64,000 bases of DNA from Saccharibacillus sp. O23. Its GTDB lineage: Bacteria; Bacillota; Bacilli; Paenibacillales; Paenibacillaceae. The DNA is taken from contig NZ_NJDE01000025.1 in the NCBI RefSeq assembly GCF_002205895.1, forward strand, positions 62,001-126,000. Direction: 5' to 3'. The notes beneath the pieces were generated by a model that saw only the letters and a program-made list of their open reading frames with translations, was not told where the DNA came from and did not search any database. The translations under genes and the position numbers were made by a program. This document shows positions 1 to 8,259 of the stretch, one piece after another; position 1 is the first letter of the stretch, and every line of letters begins with the position of its first letter.

Positions 1-900
1 GACCACCGATTTGAACAGCCCGACCGCCGTCGCGAAACTCATCTTGCCGTTCAGGATGCCCAGACGGTAGACGAAGGTGTCGATGATATCGCCTTTGTCG
101 TACACGAGCGGATTGTACAGGTTGAATACCTGATCGAAGCCCGCGTTCAGGATGTTGCCGATCGACAGCGTCATCAGCACGATCGTGATCGGCATCAGCG
201 CGGGAATCGTGATATGCAGCGTCTGCTTGAAGCGGTTCGCTCCGTCCACTTCGGCCGCTTCGTACAGCGCCGGGTTAATGCCGGAGAGCGAAGCCAAGAA
301 TACGATCGTGCCGAAGCCGAATTCTTTCCACACGTCGCTGACGATCAGCGTAACCCGGAACCATGTTCCGTCGCCCAAGAAGAAGATCGGCTTGCCGCCC
401 AGCGCGACGATCAGTTGATTGACCATGCCCCCTTGCGGCGAGAGGATATCGAGCAGAATCCCGCCCAAGATGACCCACGACAGAAAGTGCGGCAGATAGA
501 CCAACGTCTGGCTGACTCTTTTGAACGCGGTCAAACGGACTTCGTTCAGCAGAATCGCGAACAAGAACGGCGCGATCAACCCGGCGACGATCTTGAAGAA
601 CGCGATCAGCAGCGTGTTCCAAATGACTTGACCGACATCCGGATATAAAAATAAATACTTGAAATTATCCCAACCTACCCATTTTGAGCCTGTAAAACCC
701 AAGTAAGGTTTGAAGTCTTGAAAAGCGATAACGATTCCGCCCATCGGTATGTACTGAAACACGATCGCCAGCAGAACCGCCGGCAGCAGCATGATATGCA
801 AAGACCAGTTCCGCCGCATATTCCAGCGCTGTCTGGCTTTAACGACCCTCTCTTTGCGAGGCGCGCTCAACGTCTGTTCTTTCACCCCTACATCCCCCAT
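1..900 (-). CDS. ABC transporter permease, LplB-type (partial, runs off left edge)
   Basis: Inner component of a carbohydrate ABC importer in the cytoplasmic membrane. The reverse-strand frame stays open from 900 to the left edge, about 300 codons, so only a short C-terminal tail is missing relative to the usual 300-320 residues. It shows hydrophobic segments of a six-helix permease and the EAA loop (YEAAEVDGANRFKQT) that docks the ATPase, as in the LplB/YtcP families. The start could be ATG at 900 or, better placed after a GGGGGA Shine-Dalgarno, GTG at 885. It is divergent from the sensor kinase gene, and a binding protein lies beyond the two-component pair, so it probably belongs to the same sugar-uptake system. 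The substrate cannot be read from sequence. Confidence 0.9.
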   Translation of the reverse strand, partial: MGDVGVKEQTLSAPRKERVVKARQRWNMRRNWSLHIMLLPAVLLAIVFQYIPMGGIVIAFQDFKPYLGFTGSKWVGWDNFKYLFLYPDVGQVIWNTLLIAFFKIVAGLIAPFLFAILLNEVRLTAFKRVSQTLVYLPHFLSWVILGGILLDILSPQGGMVNQLIVALGGKPIFFLGDGTWFRVTLIVSDVWKEFGFGTIVFLASLSGINPALYEAAEVDGANRFKQTLHITIPALMPITIVLMTLSIGNILNAGFDQVFNLYNPLVYDKGDIIDTFVYRLGILNGKMSFATAVGLFKSVV

Positions 901-947
901 AATTCAAAATTTGTATTTTACAAGCAGTTATGAACTTGTATATTAAA

Positions 948-1002
948 ATTATAACGACGGCCGTTCGCGATCTATATCCTAATATTGCAACAACCATAAC
1001 AA
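948..1002. promoter_or_regulatory. divergent promoter region with a motif shared by other genes of the block
   Basis: The reverse strand has a TATAAT -10 at 953-948 for the permease gene. The 14-mer CTAATATTGCAACA at 979-992 recurs exactly at 6529-6542 upstream of the lipoprotein gene. In both places TTGCAATATTAG lies 25 or 26 bases from the -10 hexamer. The adjoining AACCATAACAA at 992-1002 recurs at 7468-7478 upstream of the lichenase gene. I infer a binding site for the AraC-type response regulator encoded next door. Confidence 0.5.
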
Positions 1003-1030
1003 TATCTTAACGAGTTGAGGAGGTCGGGCT

Positions 1031-2740
1031 TTGTTTGCTCGTCTGAACGTCTTTACCAAAATCACGCTGCTGTTCGTATCGCTGCTTGTCCTCGTATTGT
1101 TTCTCTACACGTATTCGAACCGGGAAAGCGTGCGCGTGATCGAACACGAGATCCAGACCAACACCACGAACCGGTTATCGAGCTTCGCCGATTCCGTCGA
1201 GTCCAACATCTACCAATTGTCGCTGTACGGCATGTCGATCGGCCAAGACTCCAGCATTCAGGAATATCAGCGTCCGGATTACAAAAACGAACCTTACGAA
1301 CGGGTCAAAGTCGGCAGCGCGATTCTGGAAAAAATGAATCTGTACAACGCCGCCAGCAAGTGGCATTCGACGATCACGCTCTACTTCCCGAGGTTGCAAA
1401 AAGTCATTTCGACGGATTATTATGCTTATATCCCGTACGAGACCGGCGAATTTTCGAAACCGCTATCAAAATCGTGGGTCTATCAAGGCAACCGATTCGA
1501 GTGGTACACGACCGAGCCGACGACGGCGATGGACACGCCGGCCAAGTCGCGGTTGATCACCAAGATCAGTTTTCCCGCGCGCCACCTGACGAACATGCTG
1601 GATCAGAACAAATTGAACAACAAAGGCGATCCGTTCATGTTCCACCCGCAGCTCGGCTTGATCGGCAACAGCAGCGGAAGCGACGCGTTGACGGTGGTGC
1701 AATCCGAACTGAAAGACATGCGATTGGGCGAAAAAGGCGGATTTACCACGACGCTTGACGGCAAAGAATATTACGTCTCGTATATTCGCTCGGGCAGTCT
1801 CGGATGGTATTACGTCGATTACGTCCCGATGCAGCAGATTCTGGGACCGGTCACGAACAGCCGGAATCTGTTCTACGCGTCGATCGCCGTGCTGATCGCG
1901 ATGTGCATCGTCGTGCTCTACGTGCTGTACCGCAGCGTGCAGCTTCCTCTGCTCCAACTGGTCAAAGGCACGAACCGCTTGGCGGTCGGGGACTTCTCCG
2001 TTCGTCTGCGGCCGACGTCGCGCAACGAATTCAGCCTGTTGGTCGAGCGGTTCAACGTCATGGCGCAGCGGATTCAGCAATTGATCGAGAACGTCTACGA
2101 AGAACAGTTAAGGCGGCGCGAAGCGACGCTCAAACAACTGCAATCGCAGATCAACCCGCATTTTCTGTACAACTGCCTCTTTTTCATCAAAAACATGGCG
2201 AGGATGAAAAACGAAAAAGCCGTCGTGGCGATGGCGCTGAATCTGGGCGAATATTACCGCTATATCACCCGATCCGAAGACGATCAGGCCACCGTCAAAG
2301 AAGAATTGACGATGGTCAAAAATTATCTCGAAATTCAAGCGCTCCGGCTGGAACGCATGCATTTCACGATCGACGTGCCGGACGAAATGATGTCGAATAC
2401 GCTTCCCCGTCTGACTCTTCAGCCGATTATCGAAAACGCGATCATTCACGGCATCGAACCGCGCACGGAAGACGGACATATCTCCGTAACCGGACGTCTG
2501 GAAGACGGAATGTGTACGATCACGGTCGAAGACAGCGGGCGGGGCATGACCGAATCTCAGATGCAGGAATTGCTGCGCAATCTTCGCAAACCGCTCGACG
2601 GCGATATGGGCTGCGGCACGTGGAACGTGCATCAGCGGTTGTCGTTCCTCTACGGCGAAGAAGCCGGGCTGCGTTATCGGCATTCGCCGGGCGGCGGCGT
2701 CCAAGTCTGCATCGCTTGGCACAATACTCTCAATCTGTAG
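1031..2740 (+). CDS. sensor histidine kinase, YesM/LytS-type
   Basis: Membrane sensor kinase of 569 residues that would phosphorylate the response regulator immediately downstream. It starts at TTG with AGGAGGT seven bases upstream. A transmembrane helix near residues 9-28 and a second near 280-300 bracket a large extracellular sensing domain. A HAMP segment follows, then the His_kinase box QINPHFLYN with the phospho-acceptor His377. The C-terminal ATPase domain carries the N-box ENAIIHGIE and the G-box DSGRGM. Kinases of this family commonly sit beside carbohydrate ABC transporters in Paenibacillus-type genomes. The ligand is unknown; an extracellular saccharide sensed directly or through the binding protein is inferred. 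Confidence 0.93.
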   Translation: MFARLNVFTKITLLFVSLLVLVLFLYTYSNRESVRVIEHEIQTNTTNRLSSFADSVESNIYQLSLYGMSIGQDSSIQEYQRPDYKNEPYERVKVGSAILEKMNLYNAASKWHSTITLYFPRLQKVISTDYYAYIPYETGEFSKPLSKSWVYQGNRFEWYTTEPTTAMDTPAKSRLITKISFPARHLTNMLDQNKLNNKGDPFMFHPQLGLIGNSSGSDALTVVQSELKDMRLGEKGGFTTTLDGKEYYVSYIRSGSLGWYYVDYVPMQQILGPVTNSRNLFYASIAVLIAMCIVVLYVLYRSVQLPLLQLVKGTNRLAVGDFSVRLRPTSRNEFSLLVERFNVMAQRIQQLIENVYEEQLRRREATLKQLQSQINPHFLYNCLFFIKNMARMKNEKAVVAMALNLGEYYRYITRSEDDQATVKEELTMVKNYLEIQALRLERMHFTIDVPDEMMSNTLPRLTLQPIIENAIIHGIEPRTEDGHISVTGRLEDGMCTITVEDSGRGMTESQMQELLRNLRKPLDGDMGCGTWNVHQRLSFLYGEEAGLRYRHSPGGGVQVCIAWHNTLNL

Positions 2741-2748
2741 GTGAATTT

Positions 2749-4389
2749 ATGTTGCAAATTCTGTTGGTCGACGACGAACGATCGGTCGTCGAAACGTTGG
2801 CGGAGACGATTCCGTGGGAAAGCTGCGGGATCGGCACCGTGCACGAAGCGTTGTCCGGCGCAGTCGCGCTGGAGATTATGGAGAATCACGATATCGATAT
2901 TCTCGTGACCGATATTCGCATGCCGGAGATGTCCGGCATCGATCTGATCACGGCGGTCCGCGAGAAATGGCCGCAGGTGCAGACGATTCTGCTGTCGGGC
3001 TTCGCGGATTTCGAATACGCCAAGCAGGCGATGGCTCAAGAAAGTTTCGATTATCTGCTGAAGCCGGTCAGCGACGAAGACCTGATCGAGACCGTGCGGC
3101 GGCTGGTCGACCGGATCAAGCAGAAATGGGAAACCGCCGCTTCTTATCAGCGCGCTTTGCACGCTTTTCGCGACAATCTGCCTTTGCTGCAATCCACGCT
3201 GCTCCATGAACTGCTGACGGGCAAGACTTACTCGCCTTCGGCGCTCGCGGACAAGCTGGAACTGCTGAATCTGCCGTATTCGGTCGGTGAAGAAATGGGC
3301 ATGCTCGTGATCCGCATGGAAGAACATCTGTCCGAGATGGCCGATCGCGATCAATCGCTGATGCAGTACGCGATCTCGAATATCGTCAGCGAAGTGATGC
3401 GGCATCATTTTCATATCTGGCATACGCGGGACGTCCACGATTATCTGGTCGTGCTGGTCAGCGTCAAAAAAGGCGTCTCTGCGGGCAAAAGCAAAGAAGA
3501 GCATCCTCAAACGCTGCTGGAGCAGTACGCGGCCCAAGTTCAGACGAACGTGCAAACGTATCTGAAAGGAGCGATCTCGATCTCGGTGTCGCATTGGGGA
3601 CAATTCCCGGACGAGATCGGCGAGATCTACGAAGGCGCCGTCCGCTCGATGCGCAAACGCATGGGTCACGCTCAAGGGCTGTTCGTGACGGCTTCGGACA
3701 ACAAAGACGTCCATCCTCTGCCCGCTATCCGTTCTCTGTACAAACCGCCTACGCTGATCAGCCTGCTGGAAGCCGGCCGTTTCGACGAGGTGGAGCAGAA
3801 GATCGACATGATTTTCGACGAACTGCTCGAATCGGGTCAGCAGCACGATATCGCGGAAACGACGATCGAGGTCTATCATGCGCTGGCGGGCGCTTTCGCT
3901 TATATCATTCACAAAAACGGCAAGCAGATCGCTTCGATCCTGCCCGCCGAAACGTACAAATATTTTCAGGCTCCCGGCTATGCGACGGCGCAGCAGTTGA
4001 AAGACTGGTCGATGCGCACGCTGCGGGCGATCGGCGAAGACGCGGAGCAGGAGCTGAAAGACAATCACAGCGTCATCGTGCGCAGCGTCAAAAGTTTCGT
4101 CGATCTGCATCTGGCTTCCGACGTGTCGCTGCCGGCGATCGCGGAGCATGTGCATCTGCATCCGGTGTACTTGTCCAAAGTGTACAAAGCGGAGACCGGC
4201 GAAGCGCTGACGGCTTACGTCTATCGGCTTCGGATGGAGAAAGCCGCTTATTATCTGCGTTCGTCCGGCGCCAAGGTGTTCGAGATCGCGGAGCTGGTCG
4301 GCTATAACAATACGGCTTATTTTATTCGGGTGTTCAAAAAGTTCTATGACGTGACGCCGCAGGAATATCGGGAGAATATGCCGGTGTGA
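2749..4389 (+). CDS. response regulator, YesN-type with AraC DNA-binding domain
   Basis: Cytoplasmic transcription activator of 546 residues, partner of the preceding kinase. The ATG lies eight bases after the kinase stop and the GGTGA Shine-Dalgarno overlaps that stop, so the two are co-translated. The receiver domain (about 1-120) has acidic residues D8 and D9, the phospho-acceptor D55 in VTDIRMPEMSG, and K in LLKPVS. A long middle region follows. The last hundred residues hold two AraC helix-turn-helix motifs ending FKKFYDVTPQEYR. The motif shared by the promoters at 979, 6529 and possibly 7468 is a candidate target. Confidence 0.94.
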   Translation: MLQILLVDDERSVVETLAETIPWESCGIGTVHEALSGAVALEIMENHDIDILVTDIRMPEMSGIDLITAVREKWPQVQTILLSGFADFEYAKQAMAQESFDYLLKPVSDEDLIETVRRLVDRIKQKWETAASYQRALHAFRDNLPLLQSTLLHELLTGKTYSPSALADKLELLNLPYSVGEEMGMLVIRMEEHLSEMADRDQSLMQYAISNIVSEVMRHHFHIWHTRDVHDYLVVLVSVKKGVSAGKSKEEHPQTLLEQYAAQVQTNVQTYLKGAISISVSHWGQFPDEIGEIYEGAVRSMRKRMGHAQGLFVTASDNKDVHPLPAIRSLYKPPTLISLLEAGRFDEVEQKIDMIFDELLESGQQHDIAETTIEVYHALAGAFAYIIHKNGKQIASILPAETYKYFQAPGYATAQQLKDWSMRTLRAIGEDAEQELKDNHSVIVRSVKSFVDLHLASDVSLPAIAEHVHLHPVYLSKVYKAETGEALTAYVYRLRMEKAAYYLRSSGAKVFEIAELVGYNNTAYFIRVFKKFYDVTPQEYRENMPV

Positions 4390-4395
4390 CGTGGA

Positions 4396-4700
4396 AAAGC
4401 TTTGCCGGATTAGCAACCGGCAAGGCTTGGGTGTCGAGAAAGTTACGTAGGCTAGGGAAGAGAGCCGACTCCGAGAAAATTCGTTCCAGTCGCGTGTTGA
4501 AATCGGGAAGAATGATTAGACTTTTAAAGGTGTCTTCCCGATTTCAAAGGCGATCTAGAGCATATGCTTCCGAAGTGCATTTCTTCGAAATGCTTTAGCT
4601 CTTCCACTGAATTTTCTCTCCGTCTTCTCCCTTCCAGTTACGTTGGTGTTTCTCGACCCAAAAAGCCTTGCCGGTAAATATCCGGCAAGGCTTTTGGTTT
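4396..4700. repeat. nested imperfect inverted repeat filling the RR/binding-protein intergenic region
   Basis: Two arms of roughly 95 bp face each other. ACCGGCAAGGCTT (4416-4428), TCGAGAAA (4434-4441) and GAGAAAATTC (4473-4482) recur as complements in mirror order at 4663-4675, 4649-4656 and 4609-4618. The centre holds a perfect 14-bp stem, TGAAATCGGGAAGA (4498-4511) with 4533-4546, and a small hairpin at 4577-4593. Each arm also contains its own CCGG-stem hairpin. I see no coding frame. It may be a duplicated terminator module, a MITE-like element or a structured RNA. Confidence 0.6.
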
Positions 4701-4703
4701 TTT
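4661..4703. terminator. bidirectional rho-independent terminator
   Basis: The stem AAAAGCCTTGCCGG (4661-4674) pairs perfectly with 4682-4695 around a 7-base loop. T-runs lie on both sides, so it can end both the rightward regulator gene and the leftward lipoprotein gene. Confidence 0.85.
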
Positions 4704-4766
4704 GGGGTTTTGGGTTCGTGGGGCTATTCCAGCATAGCTTGCTGCTTGTTGCTTGATTCTTAATGC

Positions 4767-6452
4767 TTATTTCTTAGCGCTTACGGATTGATACCATTCG
4801 TTCACTTCTTTGGTGATCTGTTCGCCGCCGGAGGCGTTCCAGTTTTCGACGAACTTATCGAAAGCGTCGACCGGGGCTTTGCCGTAAATGATCTGCGAGA
4901 ACGTGTCTTTTTCCATTTTGGACAAGATGTCGTTGTTCATCTGCATCGTCATGGTCGGCGCGCCGGTGAACATTTGGTTCATCGCGATGTCTTTTTGATC
5001 CAACACGATTTTGGCCGCGTCGATCATCGGCTGAGGCACGCCGGATTTGATCTTTTTCTCGAACGGCGTCGTCGCTTCTTCTCCGCTTGCCAGCTTGGCG
5101 AGGGTCTCCATGCTCAAGCTCGGAATCCGGGCGCCGTCGAACGTCAAGGTATATTTCTCCGGCGCATAGCCGCCTGTCGCGCTAGCGTCGGTCGTCGGTT
5201 TGCCGTCTTTCATCGCCCAGTCGTACCCTTCGGCGAAGCCGTTCTCGAACACGTCGCCCGCTTTCGGATTCGCGTAATGGTCGAACAAGTAGTTCTGGTA
5301 CGTGAAGAACGCTTCCGGGTTCTTCATGTCTTTGTTGATCAGGACGACGCCGTTGCCGTTCGATGTCCCGTGTCTTCCGGCTTTGCCGTCCGGTCCGGAC
5401 GGAATCGGATACGCTTTGTATTCCGCTTTCGGATCGTTTTTCTTGACGTCTTCGAGCGGCCAAGAAGGCATCCAGTGCGGTCCGACCACGATTCCCGCTT
5501 TGCCCGCGGTGAATTCTTCCGACGCTTTGGTCTCGTCGTAGACGCCGGCTTCTTCCGGAATATAACCTTTTTGCATCCAGTCATGCAGCGTAGCCAGCGC
5601 CTGCTTGGTGCCCGGGTTCACGGAGCCGTATTCCAGCTTGCCGTCGGCGTTCAGGTTCCATTGGTTCGGCATCGTGCCGTACGCGCCGAAGATCCAGCCC
5701 GCGTCGGACATCCATGTGTTCAACCAGTTTTTGAAGCCGATCGTCAAGCCGTACGTGTCTTTTTTGCCGTTTCCGTCCGGGTCTTGGTTCGTGAACGCGT
5801 CCATGATCGTTTCGAGATCGGCCAACGTTTCCGGCGCTTTCAGATTCAGCTTCTTCATCCAGTCTTCGCGAATCCACATCACCGGATCGCCGTTGTACGA
5901 ATAATCGAGAATCGGAATGCCGATCCGTTTGCCGTCCTGCATGTACGGATACCAGACGGAAGGATCTTCGTTCATCGCGGCTTTCCACGTATCGCTGGCG
6001 TATTTGTCGAACAGTTCGCCGGCATCCACGAATTTTCCGGTTTCGATCAGCTCGCGCACCAGATTGAATTCGCCGCGGTACGAGATGATGTCGGGCATTT
6101 CCGCGTTCGAAGCGAGCGACAAACGCAGTTTGGTTTCGAACGCGTTGTTGGTCGACGGCGAGATCCATTGGTTCTTCAGATCGATGCCGAGCGTGTCTTT
6201 GGCCCATTTGGTATGCACGTTGTTGTCTTGATCCTCGCCGGATTTGAACTTGACGTCGGGTCCCCAAGGACGCAAGTAGCTGATCGTGACGGGCGGATCG
6301 TATTTCCCGTCTTTCATGGTCAGAGCGGCGCTCGGCGTGCTCGGCGCGGCCTCTTTGGTCGCTCCGCTGTTACAGCCGCTCAGGATCGCTGAAAGCGCGA
6401 ACATTCCGGCGAACGCGAACGCGCCGACTTTTTTCGTTTTGGTGATTTTCAA
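4767..6452 (-). CDS. extracellular solute-binding lipoprotein (carbohydrate ABC transporter)
   Basis: Lipid-anchored substrate-binding protein of 561 residues. The N-terminus has Lys residues, a hydrophobic stretch and the lipobox ILSGC for signal peptidase II, with the acylated Cys near residue 27. The body resembles the LipO/family-1 binding proteins paired with LplB-type permeases, and its length is typical of that large subclass. The start is TTG at 6452, about eight bases after GGGGGAT. It is convergent with the two-component pair, and its promoter region carries the 14-mer found ahead of the permease, so the two are probably co-regulated. No ATPase gene is present nearby, as is usual when a shared MsmX-type ATPase serves many importers. 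The ligand is unknown but probably an oligosaccharide. Confidence 0.92.
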   Translation of the reverse strand: MKITKTKKVGAFAFAGMFALSAILSGCNSGATKEAAPSTPSAALTMKDGKYDPPVTISYLRPWGPDVKFKSGEDQDNNVHTKWAKDTLGIDLKNQWISPSTNNAFETKLRLSLASNAEMPDIISYRGEFNLVRELIETGKFVDAGELFDKYASDTWKAAMNEDPSVWYPYMQDGKRIGIPILDYSYNGDPVMWIREDWMKKLNLKAPETLADLETIMDAFTNQDPDGNGKKDTYGLTIGFKNWLNTWMSDAGWIFGAYGTMPNQWNLNADGKLEYGSVNPGTKQALATLHDWMQKGYIPEEAGVYDETKASEEFTAGKAGIVVGPHWMPSWPLEDVKKNDPKAEYKAYPIPSGPDGKAGRHGTSNGNGVVLINKDMKNPEAFFTYQNYLFDHYANPKAGDVFENGFAEGYDWAMKDGKPTTDASATGGYAPEKYTLTFDGARIPSLSMETLAKLASGEEATTPFEKKIKSGVPQPMIDAAKIVLDQKDIAMNQMFTGAPTMTMQMNNDILSKMEKDTFSQIIYGKAPVDAFDKFVENWNASGGEQITKEVNEWYQSVSAKK

Positions 6453-6496
6453 CTTATGTATCCCCCTGTCTATGTGCGGTGATCGATTACGTGTTC

Positions 6497-6542
6497 ATCA
6501 TAATGAATGAGCCGAGGGTATGCCCATACTAATATTGCAACA
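6497..6542 (-). promoter_or_regulatory. promoter of the binding-protein gene with shared upstream motif
   Basis: Reverse-strand -10 TATGAT at 6502-6497. The 14-mer CTAATATTGCAACA at 6529-6542 (forward sense) lies 26 bases upstream of it, which copies the geometry at the permease promoter. No good -35 hexamer is visible, which fits an activator-dependent promoter. Confidence 0.5.
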
Positions 6543-6670
6543 TTTATGATACTAATAAAGGATATTAAAAAGTGAATACGGATGTTGGATTTGTGCAACG
6601 GCCCGCCTAGAACGAAACGCAGACGAGCCGCGCGCGCCGATCTTTTCCTTTTTCCGAAACGCGTCCTATC

Positions 6671-7384
6671 TTAATTGCTCGTATACTTCACCCAATCGTA
6701 TTCGGCATGCAGCGGATTGGCGCCGTTATACGATCCGAGCCAAGAGTCCACTCCGATTCCGTTCCAGATGTTCATCATGATCTTGCCCGGCGTTTTCGGA
6801 ATATTGCTCGTCGCCGTATGTTTGAGCACGCCGTCGACGTACCATTTGATCGACCCGGCCTGCCAATCGAACGCGTAAGTATGGAACCCTTGCGAAGCAT
6901 CGAAGCCGAGATCGACGATTTTCTCGTGGCCGCCGACGCCGTTCGTATAATAATTGAATTGGACTTTGGTGGTGTCTTTGCCCAAGAATTCGATATCGAT
7001 CTCGTCCCATTGGGTGCCGTCGGAAGGACCGGTATAGGTGAAGAACGAAGACACGATGCCCGTGTTTTTGGCCGGCTTCATGCTGACTTCGTACAAGCCG
7101 TAGCCGTATTTGTTCGTCGACCGGTATTCGCCGCCGTCGAACTTGTTGTTCGAAGGGCTGGTCAGACTGAGCCGCAGCTTGCCGTCGTTCGTGAAATTGA
7201 CATTGTTCGCCCGCCAGGTGCAGTTGAACATCGAACCGTTGGAATAACCGTCCGCTTTCTGCCAAGTACTCGGATTATGATACGTCAGCGGTTCCCAGAA
7301 TGTCCACCCGGCAAACGCGTTAACCGAAAGCAATAACGAAAGACATGCCGAAGCCATGAACGCCAATCCTGTTTTCTTTTTCAT
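6671..7384 (-). CDS. bglS: secreted endo-beta-1,3-1,4-glucanase (lichenase, GH16)
   Basis: Extracellular enzyme that cuts mixed-linkage beta-glucan (lichenan, barley glucan) at beta-1,4 bonds next to beta-1,3 bonds. The 237 residues match Bacillus and Paenibacillus lichenases. Residues 1-25 form a Sec signal peptide ending NAFA. The mature enzyme has the GH16 active-site motif [10 protein letters not shown] with nucleophile E128 and acid/base E132. C55 is probably half of the conserved disulfide, although I did not place its partner. ATG start after GGAGG. It lies upstream of the binding-protein gene on the same strand but is separated by over 200 bp with a promoter, so it is probably a separate unit of the same regulon. 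Confidence 0.96.
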   Translation of the reverse strand: MKKKTGLAFMASACLSLLLSVNAFAGWTFWEPLTYHNPSTWQKADGYSNGSMFNCTWRANNVNFTNDGKLRLSLTSPSNNKFDGGEYRSTNKYGYGLYEVSMKPAKNTGIVSSFFTYTGPSDGTQWDEIDIEFLGKDTTKVQFNYYTNGVGGHEKIVDLGFDASQGFHTYAFDWQAGSIKWYVDGVLKHTATSNIPKTPGKIMMNIWNGIGVDSWLGSYNGANPLHAEYDWVKYTSN

Positions 7385-7415
7385 CGTGCACCTCCGAAAT
7401 GGATATCAACCTAAA

Positions 7416-7478
7416 ATAAAACGCTTACATAGGCTGTGTTTCCATATTATAAGGAGTATGTTCCGCGAACCATAACAA
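7416..7478 (-). promoter_or_regulatory. lichenase promoter with cre-like site
   Basis: Reverse-strand -10 TATAAT at 7451-7446. The sequence ATGTAAGCGTTTTAT (7430-7416) matches the CcpA cre consensus WTGNAANCGNWNNCW with one mismatch and lies just downstream of the expected transcription start, a typical repressing position. AACCATAACAA (7468-7478, forward sense) is shared with the permease/kinase promoter region. Confidence 0.6.
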
Positions 7479-7513
7479 GGTTGCAAGAAACGTATTCATT
7501 TTCGAACATGCGC

Positions 7514-7551
7514 AAAAAAGCCTCTCCCCGAAAAATACCGGGAAAAGGCCT
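7514..7551 (-). terminator. rho-independent terminator
   Basis: On the reverse strand a stem of GCCTTTTCCCGG against TCGGGGAGAGGC is followed by TTTTTT (7519-7514). It lies downstream of the DinB-type gene ending at 7583. Confidence 0.75.
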
Positions 7552-7582
7552 CCGCTGCGTTCCGGCTGCATTTGTCTTCCGT

Positions 7583-8140
7583 TTACCAGCCGGAACGCTC
7601 GCGCAGCGTCGCGATCTGCGCCGTATGATGCTGTCCGTGCCACACGTAATGCGAAGCCTGCGTATCCAGACGCGTCCACTGGCCCGATTCGGGATGATAG
7701 AATTTCCGCTCCCACTGTTCGGGCGTCAGCGATTCGTACAGGAAAGCCCACCGTGCATGGAGTCCGCGCAGGATCAGCAACGAAGCGCCTACCGCCATCC
7801 CCGAAGCATCCGGTTCTGTCGCCCAATCGCCTTCGGCGTAAGGTTTGATCGTAGGCCCTTCTTCGGTCAGAGTAAGCTTGAGACGGATATAGGCGTTCAT
7901 ATGGCTGTCCGCCAGATGATGCACGACCTGTCTGACCGTCCAGCCTCCGTCGCGATACGGCGTGTCCAACTGCTCTTCGCTCAGGCCTTCGATCGCCGCT
8001 TCCAGCCGGTCCGGCAGGCGGCGGATCTCTTCGATCCAGGCTTCGCGCTGCTCCGGAGTCGATTCGGCCGCGTCCGCGGGCCGTCCGATCGGATAACGCA
8101 GGCGTTCGAGTTCATTGTCGTCGTGAATAGATTCGGTCAT
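7583..8140 (-). CDS. DinB-fold YfiT/BstA-type putative metal hydrolase or bacillithiol S-transferase
   Basis: Cytoplasmic protein of 185 residues in the YfiT/BstA family of the DinB four-helix fold. Known members conjugate bacillithiol to electrophiles or act as metal-dependent hydrolases. The three metal-ligand histidines are visible: one in VRQVVHHLADSHMN and two near the C-terminus in HYVWHGQHHTAQI. The conserved opening YPIGRP and the closing QIATLRER are also present. I chose ATG at 8140 because AAGGGGA precedes it; the frame is open to 8263 but without a ribosome site. It follows the aldo/keto reductase gene and may act in the same electrophile or oxidative stress response. Confidence 0.85.
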   Translation of the reverse strand: MTESIHDDNELERLRYPIGRPADAAESTPEQREAWIEEIRRLPDRLEAAIEGLSEEQLDTPYRDGGWTVRQVVHHLADSHMNAYIRLKLTLTEEGPTIKPYAEGDWATEPDASGMAVGASLLILRGLHARWAFLYESLTPEQWERKFYHPESGQWTRLDTQASHYVWHGQHHTAQIATLRERSGW

Positions 8141-8259
8141 GGATAGGTCCCCTTTCGCATAGCGAAGCTTCGGGCCGTAATCGTTCGGTCGTCGAACGAG
8201 CGGCTGCTTGTCTTCGATTGTATGCGGATGCGGCGAAGAGCGCAACCGCTGCGCAAGTT

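Noticed and set aside
2674-4416. Long open frame opposite the response regulator gene (580 codons).
   Set aside because: It mirrors the high-GC coding frame of the YesN-like gene, is Arg/His/Gln-rich, and has no ribosome site or domain.
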